A stretch of DNA of 64,000 bases from Tyto alba. Lineage: Eukaryota; Chordata; Aves; Strigiformes; Tytonidae. A program made the position numbers and the translations under genes. Under the pieces are notes generated by a model that did not search any database, had not been told where the DNA came from, and saw only the letters and a program-made list of their open reading frames with translations. Of this stretch, positions 13,301 through 28,187 are shown in pieces. The DNA lies in the NCBI RefSeq assembly GCF_018691265.1, contig NW_024881296.1:11501427-11565426 (forward strand), given 5' to 3'. Each line of letters begins with the position of its first letter. The stretch's first letter is position 1.

Positions 13301-16300
13301 ATTTGTGTTAATTTTTTTTTAGTTAGTTTCAAAAAAAAAAAAAAACAGCCATCTGAATGCTTTTCTGTAAAAATTAGGAAAATGTTGTCCTTATAAGCCA
13401 TGGAGAATATTGCTTCCTCATCAATTGTGTCACTCTTTTTTTTTTCAGTGAAAAGTTGGAAAAAGCATGACAAGAACCAGTAGCTCACTCAATTAAGGAC
13501 AAGGTTAACAGTCTCAGGGAGATCAAAAACAAGGGAAAACTATGTTAATATTGCTATATAATTTGTTTTTAAATTTAGACATGGAAAAGTACTCCTCCTT
13601 GTTAGGAGTTTTTGATTCCAAAGACCCTTCTGTTCCAGTTAAGAAAACTAAAATTTCATTAGAAGTGGTATATTCATGTCATCTTCTATTGTCAACAAAT
13701 AAACAAGAGTACCTTAAAATACACAGACTGGGCAAAAATAATAAATCTCAAATAACTCATTTCAAACAAGGATTGTGTTTAATAATTGTCAAGGGTTTTC
13801 AGAAATCTCCAATACTAATATGACTATTAACATGCCTATCAGAGATTACAATGACAGGTAGATTTTTTCAGTTCTAATAAAGATATATGGAGAAAGAATT
13901 TAATAATGGTTTATACATGTTGGTATTAGTTTGATTATTTCTGTATTTATGCTTGTTAATAGAGATATAAGTGCACAGACCTTAGCAAGGATGCAAGTCT
14001 CTTGTGTAAAGATGTTTATACTAGTACAGATCAATCCTTTCCTATAAGGAAAAAGCACTATCAGGATAAGTACTTGCTTCTACCAACACTGTGACCACAG
14101 TGGGGTGGAACACATAAGGAAAGGAAGTGCATTTGCTTGTGCTGCATGAAGCATGCAATATCAATTTCAATGGAAGAACTTGTGTCTGAAGGCAAAGGCT
14201 TACATTTCTGGTGAATATAAGATCCATCTTTCCTCTTCTAATTTGGCCATCAGGTCTCTTCCTCCCACCTTCTATATTGTTGAGTTACAGAAAGGATTCA
14301 GAAACTTAAGAATAGGAGATGCAGGATAATTGAGGCCTATTCTTCTAACTCTCTGTTGGCCTTCTAGTAAACTAATCCAATATGCCTAATTTTTTCACTT
14401 AATCTCTGATTAGAATACTCTCCTTTCATGTCAAACACAAATTATTGAGGCTTGTGATAGCTGAGGACTACCTTGAACACAACATTTTGGCATTGAGACT
14501 CTACACGCTACAGAACTAAAACCCTCATCGGTGATAGACAAGAGAACTCAGAAGTCATCATCTCAATCCTCCTGTATTAAACACTCAGACACTATACTTA
14601 ATATATGGTCTCACCAGGGAATAAATATTTAGGATAGAGATGAGTGAAGTACTGAAAACACGTTTAATTTGAGGCACATTTTGGTATTACCAGTTCACAT
14701 GCTTAAAAACAAATGTTTGTTACAGTACCTGTTGAACAGCTTCACCTACAGAGGTCCTCTAGGGAAAATGAACAAACAAACAATCAAAAATCCTTCAGTC
14801 ACTGAGCCAGGGAAGGAGGGCCCAAGCTAGGCTACAAAACTGCATGCTCTTGAGAAAGAAGTGGAATCAAACAATTTCTTAAATGATGATCTCATTCAGT
14901 ATTCCTACTTTCCAGAGATTTTTAATGGTGAAAAAAAATCTGTGTCCTGACTGATTTTCCAATCATCTTTCATTTTCATCAGTAGGCAAATGGCATCAAG
15001 ATTGAACTGCTCTGTAGAAAGTCTTTGGTCTGTTAATGTGCTACATTGTTGCACAACCAGAAGCTTCTTCACTCTCTCCTTAATTTCATAACCTATTATA
15101 TTCTGGACATTTTAAAATGTCTAGTTTTCCAGAGACGTAATTAACTTTTTCTTTCAAACAAGGATCATGCACATACCATACTCGTATCATACCAATCATA
15201 TAATTTTTATTTATTTTTATATTGCTATCTAATTGCATTTAAGAAGATGGAGCAAGTTCAGAGCTGAGTCTAAATTAAACAAGATATCTATCTGTGACCT
15301 CTTTCTGTGACCTCTCTATTTTTTTTTTCCCCATGTACTCCCTGGAATAAACTAGCCTTTGTTGTAACAACATGGAAATAAAACAGGATTGTAGCTGGAT
15401 AAAGTTGACAGACACAGCGTTAAATTCTTCCACCCTACGAGCACTAGACCCAGGTAAAGATACAGCAAAAGGGAAGTACCCATAACTGCTCCTCCTCTCT
15501 CTATCTCTCTCTTTCAAATAGGTTTGTGCTGCTTTTATCCCCAGTGTAATTTAAGCAATCTCACAGCAGTCTGGATTATGCTGAGCAGCATCCTGAAAGT
15601 GATCTCAGCAGTGAGATGCCTTTTTTACTGTACCATAAAAGCAGGGTGGAGTAAGTTTAAAAGCATTAAGCAGCCTAGGGATTCTCTACACTGAAAGGAT
15701 GTCTTACTGAACCACTGTTTTTAAATATTCTATTAAAAAAATTGGCACGAATTTGGAGGCTTAATGACTCACTTGAAACTATTTATTGATAAGCAATGTG
15801 CATATCTGTTAGCTCTCTGACCATTATACTGCAGTTCTCATACAGTACTCTTTAAACTGCACTTTATTAGCAACTCATTAGAGTCTTATTAAGCTCTTCA
15901 AAAAATATGTAAGAAACCAAATAGCTTTTTTTTTTTTTTGCCTTTTTTTTTTATTTTCAGTCTTTGAAACCATACTTGCATGACTATGAGGAAAAGGAGA
16001 GAAAAAAAAATAGCAAAAGCACCAATTCAGCCTTATGCCAAGCATCCCATCCTAGGCAGTACATGTCAGCGCAGGGTTGGTTATGGGATTGATTTCTTTA
16101 AATACTGTGAGGTACCAGACATGCACAAACATTGCTGATACTGTCCCAAATTAATATCATGTGGTATTATTTTTGTGGGGCTTGTCCTCCTGTAGCAAGA
16201 TAAAGTGTGCCAATGTAAGGAAAACATTAATGCACATACCAATACTGTATGTTCTCTTCTCAATAAAAGAATAAATGAGAGGAATTTTAAAAGAAGGAAT

Positions 16301-19300
16301 GAAAGATCAGCATTAAAAAGAGGACAGCCTTACCATATTTTGCATTGAAGTCATCAATGGATTTTTCTCTTCAGGTATGTTTATATTCTTATGAAGAAAG
16401 CTATTGCTGCAAAATTAAATCTTTAACAATATATTTATATTTTTTTAATTACTGAGTCTTCTCAGTATCAGAATATAGCGGCACTTCTCACTATTTAATA
16501 CCCTTCTTTTATACAAACAAAGGGCTCTTGGGAATCACAGAGGTTCCTGAAATACTTTATTTTTGATAGTTCTTTATGCACACATGGGTATTACAAAACA
16601 CTGCTTCAACTCAAGACTAACTTATTGATGTCAGTATTTGAAAAGAAATCTACTTTTTTGTCCTGAAACATGGTGCTGAATCTATCTCTGGTCTTGTCCT
16701 TCATGAAATGAGATTTATAGAACACATTGGTGTTTTTTCCCTCCCAGGTAATTTAAATCCATGGGCTACATTTTCAACAGAAGGGTAAGGTTTTCAGAAG
16801 AAATGTTCTGACAAATTCTTAAAAAATGTATAATTTATTGAAGGAAAAATAACTAATTAGAAAGCAATTTTCTGAATTAAAGATGAGGATAAAATAGCTT
16901 TTTTTTTCAACTCCTTGGCAGCAGAAAGCTGCTCTCTCAGTGCCTTGATAGTTGACTTTTAGGCATGTATCAAATTTTGAGTCACTGTACCTGCTCTTTT
17001 TGCTTAGTGAATAAGTACGCACACAAAAGAAGGTAGGAGTATTGGTGCAACCTGGCATTATTGTAGGTGTTATGGGGAGAAAGTTATAGAAGATACGAAT
17101 AAGACAGAAACTGTGATTTGCTAATGCCATCACTTATCCACTTACTTTAAGTCTAAGATAGCAAAGTTTATTTACTCTAACACAAGGAATGTATTAGAGC
17201 TCAATTCATCAGAATGTCCAACTGTATCCGTATGGTTTGACTGGAAGCAATGGCACAAAACAAACCTTGGTTTAAATCTGTGGCTTTATTTTTTAATGGA
17301 CCAGTTGCATCATGGATTAAATTGGAGAAAACTTAAATGCATGGCAGTATTGTTTAACATCACCATGGACTACTAGTATTTTTCGCAGTTTCAAAACTAG
17401 AGATTCTAGTATTTTCAAATGACTAGTTTATTTTCTTGTCCGAGTTTTTTGGCCACCCAAATTCAAAGACCTGAAAGGGATTAGATATTAAGGGACTGAC
17501 TAGCTGTCAGAGCATCAAGCTTATTTATAGAGGACCAGGTTAGGCACCTAAATGTTGAACATACAAAGCAAGGGAAATTACTCCTTCTCTCATTTTCTTC
17601 TTAGGCAAAAGATCTTATTAATCATTTCCCAGTTAATCTTGTCTTCCATCCTCTCCCCTTCAGTCTGCTGCTTTTCTATTTTACCCATTCTTGGTTATGT
17701 TACTTCTTAATCCACCTATTAACAGCTGGAATAACCTCCCAGGAAACATACAACATCCCACTTGTATTCCTCCTTCAATATCTCTTAACAAAGCATAAAT
17801 ATTTCAAGTTATTCCAGTTCAAAAGTCCACATACAATACATAAGGTTTTACTTTTCTTGCAGGTAAATATGGTTCTCATACCAGATGTGGTAGAAGCAAT
17901 TATGAAGATTTCTTGGGAACTAGGGACAGGACTTTAGTTTAAGGCATTGCAGGGTGAACAGTTTCTCCAACAGTTAATTAAAACCCTCAGTTAATGTAAG
18001 GGGGTCTAGATTAAACATGAGCAATAGAAATGATTATCCAAGGTAAAATAAGGAACAGTGTTAATTCTGGACAGAAGTCATTCTCATTCCTTACATGCTG
18101 AGCACAAGGTGATGTGAGACATCAGGCATACAGAGAAAAAAGGCAGAAATAGGACAGAAAATAGAAAGCAGAAATAGGTGAAGTGGTAAAAGAAGAGAAA
18201 TGACAGAGGAAAGAAAATAGAAAAGCAGATAAAAACTGAGAGATTATTTCACACTTCAAAATAATGGATCATGACAGGTAAATTTATTTGCATTTGGTGG
18301 AGTATGTGCTCTCCAAGTATCTGATACTCACTGTCCTTCTAGTAATCTGGCACTGGGCCCTATCTGCAGAACCAGAGCACTCAATGTATCCTGAGTCTGC
18401 TGAAAGCCAAAGATGTTGTTCATCAAAAATACAGATAACATACCATTAATACAGTAATGAGGAGCCATCCTGTATTTGGTCCAGTTAACCACTTCCGTGG
18501 GGTTTCCTAATTGCATTTGGAAAAAAAAAAAAAAAAAAAAAACAAAAACAACAAACCACCTTTAATTCCACAGCTCCATGGACTTTCAAACAAAAATTAT
18601 CTATGGGTACTACTGGTAGGTATTTTCTGAGTTGATCCTTAGTGTGAATAGCATAACTATATGAAGTCAGACCAAACCCAGGACTAACTCCAGGAGAGAC
18701 CAAGAGCAGGTGTCTCAGGAACAGCAGAAGAACAAGGCAAGCCAATATGCTACTTCTCAACAGTGTTTCTCCGCCCTCGAGACACTTTCAGCTCAGGGAC
18801 TACATTTATGTTTGTAGTAACTGTTAACAGATTTCACATCCATGAACTTGACTCATCCTCCTATAAATCCACATAGACTTTTAGCACCAAAACAACCTCT
18901 AGCTCAACAGCTCAGATACCCACTGCAGAAAAGGTCACCTTTTGTGTTTGGAAACAGATTCCTGTATGTTCCTTTTCATGTCCTTAGTTTTTGTACACAA
19001 GTGATACGTACTTACATAATGTTTCCATGCTGCTCATGATTTTACAGTTGTATTATTTAGTCATTTCCAATACATAGCTCTTCCATATGTTGTTCTTTCT
19101 TGTTGCCCTTCTTCAGATCTCTGCTACTGCATCCTTTCTGAGATGGAGGAAAGAGGGGAATGCCTTACAGGATTAAAGAAGCAAGCATACCATGGATGTA
19201 TGCAACGTCAGAGACACGTTACTAAAAATTTGTAGTGTTTGATTTGCTTTTTTGATTGATTAGATCAGACATTGTATTGGAACCCTCTATCATAATCCCT

Positions 19301-20970
19301 AGATCTTGTTGCTGAAAGGCAAAGGTTACTCAGCATCCATCACTTCATATGTGAAATCAGACACTTTTGAATCAATTTGTATTTATTTCCGTTGAATTTT
19401 ATCAGATATGCCTACTAACTAGGCTTAACAACTGCAAGAAAACAAAGTTAACCACGGTTCTGAAACCTATGTACTTAAGTTAATATAAAACTGTTTTGTA
19501 GCAATAGCAGTGAAAAAGGTAGTGCCATATTCTCTTACTTCTGGAATGGTGATTTAGGTTTTACATTCCAAGTGCAGTAACACCCCATCACCGAGGTACT
19601 TTGTTCAGGCTAACTATTCTTCCTGACACAAAAAGGACACACAGTGTCCAGACTGATACTGATTTCCTAAGCTAATTTAATTGTATTTACAGGAAAAATC
19701 GTGTCATGTATGTATCTAATGTAAAAAATGAGACTTGATTTATGCAATAGCAGATGTGGGACTTGGAGTCTGTGGAATTTTTTTAGAACTGCATAAACAT
19801 GCTATCACTAGAGTATAAAAATAAAAGTATAACTTTTACAGATTTTCATTTTATTTAAATGCAAATAAAATGTGTCTGGCTGAGATTCCCCAAGCTTGTC
19901 AAGCTGGAACATATGTGAGAAACACTACAAGAGATAAGGCTTGACAATTGTATAGTCTAGTGTTTGGCAAATACACTGTTGATGAGTTGACCAATAAAAA
20001 ACTAAATAAAACAAATTGCAGACTGCAAAAGAAATGTGAATTCCTAACTGTCTGTAACCTGCATTTTGTTGATTAGATTTGTTCTGACATAGACAAATAG
20101 GTTGAATCACTTTTCTGTAATATTAACATTGGGTTTATTTAAATATTTAATCAGTTGGATATGAGCAGATTTGCTGAGGATTATATGAGTTTGCATGAAT
20201 CAAATACTTAGTATTTTTACATTTTAGCTTTTATTCCTTCTTCCTTTGCAATAAATTAACAACATATTTGGCCCAGACCTATCTACTTTATTACAACATT
20301 TCCATTATATTATTTTCAGCTGTCATGTTCCTTGTTCTCTTGCGTTTCAACATGGACAGTACCATTGTGTGGCAGCTTCCCTTTTTAGCAGTCAGTTACA
20401 GTAACAGAAATATAATCATTTTATGCCAAATTTTTTCTTCCAAATCTATTATACCAGCAGTGTATTTGGACCCAAAAATTTGCAGTATTTGGGTATAGAG
20501 AATGAAGGAAAGACTTAGGTTTGACTAGGTGCTGAAACAAATCTAGAAATTGTTGTTACTCCATTTTTAAGTTGTTACTTATTGTGTAGTTTTCCTCCAT
20601 CTATAATATTTTTGCATTTCTACAAAAAAAAACCCACAACAAACTATATAAAAATATTTAACATTATTACAAAAATGGATTTTTTTCACTCTTTAGAAAT
20701 ACTATCCAGTGAAATAGAAAGCTAAATAGTTGCACCAAGTTTGCCATTGCTTTATGGATTCCCATATTATAGAAATGTGAAAGATGTCATTCAGTGTTTT
20801 CTGATTCTTATGTCTGGCTTTATCTCAGCAGAACCTGACACAGTTTGTCCTACCTTTACAGTACTATCACCCATATTCATAAACTGAATTGCTGGATTGT
20901 GTGAAATCCACAGTCTAGGATGCTAGCTGGTAATGGCTTTGGCATGCTATTTATAACTAGCAATTGCACT
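7311..20970. other. Gene-poor AT-rich stretch
   Basis: About 13.7 kb in which I recognise no coding exon, RNA gene or transposon. The longest frames (for example minus-strand 12467-12775 and 8543-8815) have no splice context and no recognisable motif. Simple-sequence runs include A14-type runs near 13332 and an A22 run at 18521-18542 without an upstream AATAAA, so not an obvious retrocopy tail. Diverged old repeats may be hidden here. Confidence 0.55.
18521..18542 (+). repeat. A22 homopolymer
   Basis: Twenty-two consecutive A residues, followed by AACAAAAACAACAAACC-like sequence. No AATAAA lies in the 30 bases upstream, so a processed-pseudogene tail is not supported. Confidence 0.9.
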
Positions 20971-20979
20971 GGTGCCAAC

Positions 20980-22940
20980 TGCTGAATTATGCCTGAGGTG
21001 CTGCGAAGGTTCAAAACTAAGTGTGAGTTTGGTTATATACTGGCCTTCAGGGGCAGGACAAAAAATGATGTGACATGAACAAATAGCTTCTGATTAGCTG
21101 CAGGCTGTTATAGTTCACTGCATTTTGGCCAAGTCCACACCTGGGCATAGAACTGCAACTAAGAAAGTTAACATAAGGATTCAAAACAGAACAGAACAAA
21201 GAGCTTGCTTTAGTTCTGGTTGCCGAAAGGCCTGCAATAGCAGGATAGTGTCTGTTATCAAATGAATTAAGGTTAGTTCCTCAATAGTTAAGTTCTCAGT
21301 GGTCAGTGCTAGGATTTGCGTTTGGATCCTGCAACTGAAAAAGTCTAACATGAGAAACGGTACTAGGAATGTCATATGCTAGCAGCAGTAATTCATAGCT
21401 AGTCTTTATTTCATAGGGTGCTGTGAAGAAACATGGATTTCAGCCCTTTTTGCCACACCTAACTCCATCTGCAGTCACCATCCTAAGAATTGCTCAGATG
21501 AACACTGCAACTTGTAAGGCCAAATAACTTGTTGCTATTTCTGAAGTAGTGCTAAGTTGCCATTAAGTCAAGTTTAGACTAGACTTGGGATTAGTGGAAG
21601 GATGATAAAGATTCAGTTTATGATTTGGTGAACAAAGACAACAAAGGTGAGGGCTGATACCCACTTGGGCAACTTTTCATTAATGTTTCTGAAGCAGATA
21701 CAGGATACTAGGCTACAGCTGGATGGTAAGTTAACAGCTAGAATTTGAGTAACAGGCAGTGAAGGACAAAACTGTTGTTGCATCCTGCAGTATTTGTGAG
21801 GCAAGATGTAAAATGCAGAAGTACAGGCATGTAGCTCATGATTTGTTAAAGTTAGGACTGGGCTCATTTAGGCCTCAGTTTTCATGCATGCATATACTCA
21901 TGGACTCATTGAGAGGATCATTATTTCCTTACTCTACAGCCTACTTGCCCTCATCACAGCACTTGGGTGTTTTTCAGAATCTATCAGAAGACCAAGCCTT
22001 TTGGTCCCTATTGTTGTTAATACCAACTGACACTATATGCTGGTCCAGTCTGCAACTAAACATAAAAACCATTGGCTGTTTTTTGCTTATCCTTACTCTA
22101 CTGATGGGGATTTTGGATGACCTGTCAATCAACCTAAAACTTCATTCACTCCTACTTCCATCTGTAACTGAGCTCTAACACAAGACCCGTAAACATAGTC
22201 CTCAGACTTGGTTTGTACCTTACCATGTTACTGGTAGGGAATTTACCCATTCTGTCACTGGTCCTAAACTTAGCCAGCTAGGTCTTGCTGGAACCTGGAA
22301 CAAAATGCAAGTTTTAGCACAAAGTTCAGGCAAAACCTTTCCCTTAACCAAAATCCAGCAATAGGTAGCTATTACAGGGTACTGGTACATTGCTGGCAAC
22401 AGCTGGCAATCTGGATCAGTGATCCCTGACGAAACTTGAAATAAATCTTATCAGTCTCATTAAGCACATTCCTATCTGTACAAGTAGCATAGACTTTCAC
22501 ACATTTCTGATCAAGAACTACCCACTAGTTTCCCAGTACCATACTTCTGCCCTAGAGGATCTGGTAGGTTCTCCAGTCTAACCCTTACTCTACCTTATTC
22601 CATCTTGGCCTGTCTTAGGTATAGTGTTACCTCAGAACAGAAAGCTTTAGACAATGCAGTTACAGCACCATTTCTCACCATTTTCCTATGTATCTTGCAG
22701 GATTTAATGACTAGCCTTAACCTTATCCTCAGAATTAATCAGGAAGCAATTGTCTTGCTGACTTCAGCATCTTTATGTCTTGCAGTATTCAGCCATAATC
22801 ATAAATTCTTCAGTGCCTGCTGTTCTAAACCCCAACCCTTAGCCTTGGACATAGCTTACCATATACCTGTCCTGCACAGACACAGAATTACTACTGCTGA
22901 AAAGCCACCATCCTTTCAAAGAACATTTAACCTTTAATTA
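20980..22940. other. Strand-skewed, possibly old repeat-derived region
   Basis: On the plus strand the first part (about 21180-21870) is rich in GTTAG, GTTAAG and CTAGGATT-like words. The later part (about 22150-22900) is rich in the complementary flavour: CTAACCC, CCTTAACC and CTAAACC. Low-quality telomere-like or minisatellite ancestry, or a decayed inverted arrangement, is possible. Frames of up to 139 codons at 21759-22178 and 22605-22937 show no family motif and are not called as genes. Confidence 0.25.
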
Positions 22941-25900
22941 CTTGTTCAGCTCATTCTGTAAGAAGTATGTGCTCTTTAGGTTGTCTTACAGCTGAAATTT
23001 GGACTAGAACAAAGTGCTGTCATCAGACTTTAATGTTGTCATCGTGAATGCTACTGCATCTAACTAGAATATATTTATACTGTGTTCAGGGCAGTTAAAG
23101 GCAGTATCATGTAGAAATACTAGATCTGGGTGAACTGATATTTTCAGTTTTAAAGCCTTCAACTTCAGGCCATGAAAAAGTTATTTCTACATTATTTGGG
23201 TACCTAAATCTAAGGTACATGACAGTACCTGCAAGCACATGACTCTGAAGCCATGATCTCGCTTCCGGACTTAAGTACTCTCTGATCATTTGTGCAGAAA
23301 TGGGTGTCCTGAATACAGCAGCAAAATAAGTCAGTGATAACTGATTTTATAGCAGTGATTTTATAGCAGCTAAATTATTTTCTGGCTGTCTGGCAGATCT
23401 TCTCCAAAGCACACCAACTATCAAGCTATGTGGATTTCTGCAGTGGAGAGCACCAAGATCCACTAGTGAAACTGCTCTGTTTTTTAACACTAATTGAAGA
23501 ACCACTTGGAAAACACAATGGATATGGCTTTGCAAATGCGTGCTTAGGGTTAGAAGAATTGATCAGAGGAGGGAGACCTGGGATCCAATCCCTTCTTTAA
23601 AGACTGTTTATGTATTTTATCCTACAGCTTTTTCATATATAAGCTGTTGGGACAAACACAAGGACTCACATCCTCATCAAGAAAAGTGTGAGGTTAGAGA
23701 TACATGCAGAAATTACTTTCTCTTATGCTTAAAAGAAGCCTGTGCACACCTTTTTTTACTGACAGCATCGATACTGCTAGTTCTCCAAATTATTGGTAGA
23801 TTTTCAGTGCAGAAACACTGCAGAATACACTGTGCAGAATTGTTCAAACAGGCTAATTAGCTCTCGTAACAGTCCCCAAAAGAGAAAGAGTATATAAAAT
23901 ATCATTATGCTGTAGATAGGAAATACAGAATATAGTGAAACTAAGTGATGTGTTCATTCACAGACAGAATCCAGTTTGCAACTAGGTTTTTCATTAAGCA
24001 CAAGCAATTAGTTTATGTAAGTTATCCTGGAAAATTCTAGTATGAGTGGGAAGGAGGATGGGTATGGTCTGGGATCCAAAGTGAATTACAAGCCTCACTG
24101 AGGCCAGTGGATGCCGTGAGCATTTCCAGGCTCAGCTGGAGCAATCCAGTCCCATTCTGTAATAAGAACAACAAATGGGAGCTAGAGCCCAAATACCCTG
24201 GGCTGCATAACCAGTGCATAGAAGAACCACCTGTCAGCAGTGGGTGTAGTGATTGCCACTGCAGGGATTCTGGGTCGCTGGTTGCAGCCTGTGCAGCTTG
24301 AAGGAGAAAGCCAGCAGCAGCAATTGCAAGCATGACTAACTGAGAGCATAGACACAAGTTGTAGAGGTCAGGGTATGAGAAACGTGTGGATTTTGAAATA
24401 AAGCAGTTGCACGCTGTGTTTAAAGAAACATGACTTTACACAAGTAAACAAAATTAGACCAGAGACTATGCCAGACTTTCAAGTCTGGTTTTTAATTCTA
24501 GTGGAACAACTGAAGTCATAGGTTTGATTCATATGCTAGAAGCAGGTACCATATTTAAGTATGTTCCAGATTTATGATCTCTGCTTTTTAAATGAGAAGC
24601 CAAATTAGTCAAAGAGCTAAAAGAACTGAGGAAAAAAATGATCAGTGACTACCTGCATGCCTCCATTTCTTGTCCATCAATAGCAGCTCTGAAACTTGTG
24701 GCCTAGATACTATAAACATTATACTCAGGCTTAGGTTTATGCACATTAGTCATACTGAAGACAACGATATTTCGTTTGAATAGTTCCTGTATTATTTGAG
24801 AGACCAGTGTGTAAAAATTACTGCAATACCAAAGTCCAGGAAAGCCATTTATTTTCATACTTCTGTGTCTTCCCCCGCAAAGAAAAAAAAAAAAAAAAAA
24901 CAAAAACATAAGGCAGATTAGAATTTAACTGAAGAAAACAAGCTTTTCAGTCTTAGCAATGAATTAGCTGAAATAATTATGTCAAGTTCCATGTTGCTAA
25001 TGCAGACATTCAAAAGCAAAATATATTATTGTGCTCCTGATGTCAGGTTAAAAATAACTAGTATAAGCTTCCAGTGAATACAAATGCATTTCTCTCAATA
25101 ACGGTTTTCCAGAAGATTAATACTGAGACTTTGATTCTACAAAGACCTGTATTTTTTTCATTTATGAGAACAAGTAGTTGAAGTAAATCTACTGAAATGA
25201 GATGTAATATTTGCTTAGAACCTTGCCTGATTTGATAGGAGACTTGATATAATAAACATTAAGAGTTTTAAAACAAAGGAATGTGAAGATATATTTTAAC
25301 TGGGTATATAGCAAAAGGAACAACATTATGAGATAAAGAGATCATAGGGCTCCTATCGGTGAGTGATGTTATGTGAGTAACGAATATAAAGATGTTTTAT
25401 CAGCACTGGACAGTAAAAATCTGTCCGTTATATCTTAACATCTTGCAAAGGAACAAGCAATTTATTAGATCTGTTTATAGGATTCTTCCATTAATAGAAT
25501 AATTAACTTAAATTGGGTTTCTTTTATTTCAGACAAAAAGGATAAAGAACCAGTCTGTCTATCTTTTAGAATACTGTATTTGACAAAAAAAAAAAAGTTA
25601 TTCACGTGTGCATACTGGGAGAGGTTAAGTCACAATGTTTATGAATCTAGAAGACTGTCTTCAAAAATTGTGTTCAATTGAAACAGGTTCCATCAAAGTG
25701 ATAATGAAAGTGTCACAACTACTCATATAAGGAATAAAACTCTTTACAAGGCAACACAAAACAATAATATCCTAAGCAACCAGGATTCTGCTGGTTAATT
25801 CGGACATTTGACTTCAAAAATATACTGATCCTACTGAAGATTTCCAGTCCATTTCCACTATTAAGTTGAAAGAAAAAAATAAGGGATATTCTATCTCTGT

Positions 25901-27884
25901 GAGCCACCTGGAATTTTGTAAAACTTATGCCTTTGATACGAAGCAACATCCTCTGAGATCATGGTGAAAAAACCCAGTCTCTTCCCAGTTTTTGACCTAT
26001 GCTGAGAGGCATAGGGATCCAGAAGATAGAGAACAAAACATTGCAAACCTGACTTCTGTTCCAAGCTCTCACACAAATCTCTTGTATGACTTTCAACAAC
26101 TCACACCACATTTGTATCATTCCCTTATGAACATTTTGCCCATTGTATGTAGTTAGATAACACTCCCAATGAGAGAAAGGCTTTTATTGTGTGTTTGTAC
26201 AGCACACAGAGCAACAATGTCAGGGCTTAAATTAAAGTCTCTAGGTACAATAAATAAATATGGGCATGTTCAGCAAAAATAAGATAAAAAACAAATGGGA
26301 TTGTACATGACAGTATAATAAAACAAAGAAAATGGACTGTTTGGATTTGACACTATCCGGGTGTTAAATGTAACACTGAGTAGAGGTGCACAGCATAGTT
26401 TTGATTCATGCTGTTGACACCAAAATGAAACTAGAGGGCAAGTTTAGTATTTTTGTAAGGCAAGTTCTTCCTTGCAAAACATAATTGAATCTGTTGTAGC
26501 AATTACTTTTAAATGGAGAGTCAGAATTTTCACTTTGATACTTAAGTTACAAGGTTTGAAAGAGATTTGAATAACAATGCACTTAATTGTCCTTTCACAG
26601 AAGTGAAAGTTCCCAGTAAAGCTGATCATAGTTACACGAGGGAAAGCTGGAAACTCAGACCATGTGAGATATGGCAGTTCCAGCAGTTAGTTATTAGCTG
26701 CTACTCCTCCTCTTAGACTTGCATGGTTTATTACTATGTCCTTTTAAAAACAACAGGGAGATCACTCCTCACACAGCACAAGACTAAGCTTTAACTTTTT
26801 TGAAGACAGCTTCATTGCATCAGAGGAGTAAACTTCTTAGTCTTGTTTTTCACCACTGTTAGTTGATCTCTAAGATTTCCTGGGCTCTGGTTGGCAAGCG
26901 CTTGGAGATAAGAATCTAACCTTGTTTTTTTCCCATTGGAGGGAAGTCTATACAACAAACAACAGATCTGAAGAGTTTGTGGTCAGCTGTGTTGCTGAAG
27001 AGAAATAGCACATTGTGCTGCAGCAGATGAGTTTTCCTGTGTACTTAAGGCTTCTTGCTCATTTATAATGTCTCATTATACCTCAGAAGATATAACAAAG
27101 ACATGAATAACTGAAGCTAGGTTATTACCTCAGAGTGAGAAAAGTCTCCTAGTCCACAAGAACTCCCAGGAAGTGTTACTCACCAGTGCTCAGGCACCTG
27201 GGTGCTTGCTGGGACTCTCATAAGTCAAAGACAAATTGTTCAAGTGTGCGTGTAAAACTTCAAGCAAAGCAGACTACATTGTGGCTTCTCCCAAATGGAT
27301 TCCTTCAAGCTTCATCATCACCTCTCTTCTGCTCAGGTTTGCAGCAAAGCATTCATCCTATAAAGACAAACCTTTTTCAAGCACAGAGCCATCCCAGTAA
27401 TGGCAGTGTGCATATACGTGGTTTAAAACAGGAAACATATCAGGAAAACACTTGCTTTTTGATTATGTTAAAGAACATGTAACTTTTTTCATTTACTGGA
27501 AGCATGTAGATGTTGCCTAGGACCAGCAGACAAGTGATCATTGGGAGATTTCATAATAAAAACATCTATTTTCTCATTACTAGTCTTTCTCATTACTATT
27601 CTTCAGATATGTCCATCCAAGAAAGATTCAAATAATTTATGGGCACGTTATTTTATTTATTATATATATTTAGATATTATTTTAGTTAGTTCTATTACTA
27701 AGTATATCCAAATCACTTACGCTTAAATATAAGTATCTTTTAAATTATAATGAAATACTTCTAATTCCATCAATAAGTAATGCAAAATAATAGTCAACAG
27801 TAGGTACTAAAGTTACGGGTTTTTTCCCATATCTGGCTAATGACCTGGCTAAGAATTCTGTAAGTTCCAGGGGGTTTAGTAGAC
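22941..27884. other. Non-coding stretch, nothing recognised
   Basis: AT-rich, with no recognisable gene or transposon. It includes an A18 run at 24883-24900. A minus-strand frame at 24037-24357 begins with a hydrophobic, signal-peptide-like segment, but it has no other support. Confidence 0.55.
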
Positions 27885-28187
27885 CAAAGCTGTTTTACAG
27901 AAAAAGACTTGTGGCTCCTGGTGGACACCAAGCTGAACATGAGCCAGCAATGTGCCCTTGTGACAAAGGTGGCCAACAGTATTCTGGTCTACGTTAGGAG
28001 TGTTGCCAGCAGGTTGAGGGAGGCAATCCTACCCCTGTACTCTGCACTGGCGAGGCCACAGCTGGAGCACTGTGGCCAGTTCTTGGCTGCCCAGTACAAG
28101 AGAGATATGGAGCTACTGGAGAGTGTCAAATGAAAGGCCATGAAGGTGGTTAAGGGACTGGAGAATGTCTTCTATGAGGAAAGACTG
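27885..28187 (+). mobile_element. CR1 LINE, 5' part of a split copy
   Basis: Plus-strand CR1 RT C-terminal region, readable in protein as [36 protein letters not shown] and ARPQLEHCGQFLAAQYKRDM, all typical CR1 blocks. The copy is 5'-truncated (edge near 27885 approximate). It is cut at 28187 by the LTR at 28188-28676 and resumes at 28682. The last five bases, GACTG (28183-28187), are one side of the LTR's target-site duplication. Confidence 0.9.
27909..28133 (+). pseudogene. CR1 reverse transcriptase C-terminal fragment
   Basis: A 74-codon frame in the split CR1, with VASRLREAILPLYSALARPQLEHCGQF, the CR1 thumb-region signature, in pieces. It ends at a TGA inside the element. There is no catalytic box, so it is non-functional. 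Confidence 0.8.

Noticed and set aside
18485..18760. 91-codon minus-strand frame with a Phe run
   Set aside because: The Phe run is the A22 homopolymer read in reverse; no other support.
24037..24357. 106-codon minus-strand frame with a signal-peptide-like start
   Set aside because: The hydrophobic start is the only support. No family motif, poly(A) signal or splice site goes with it.
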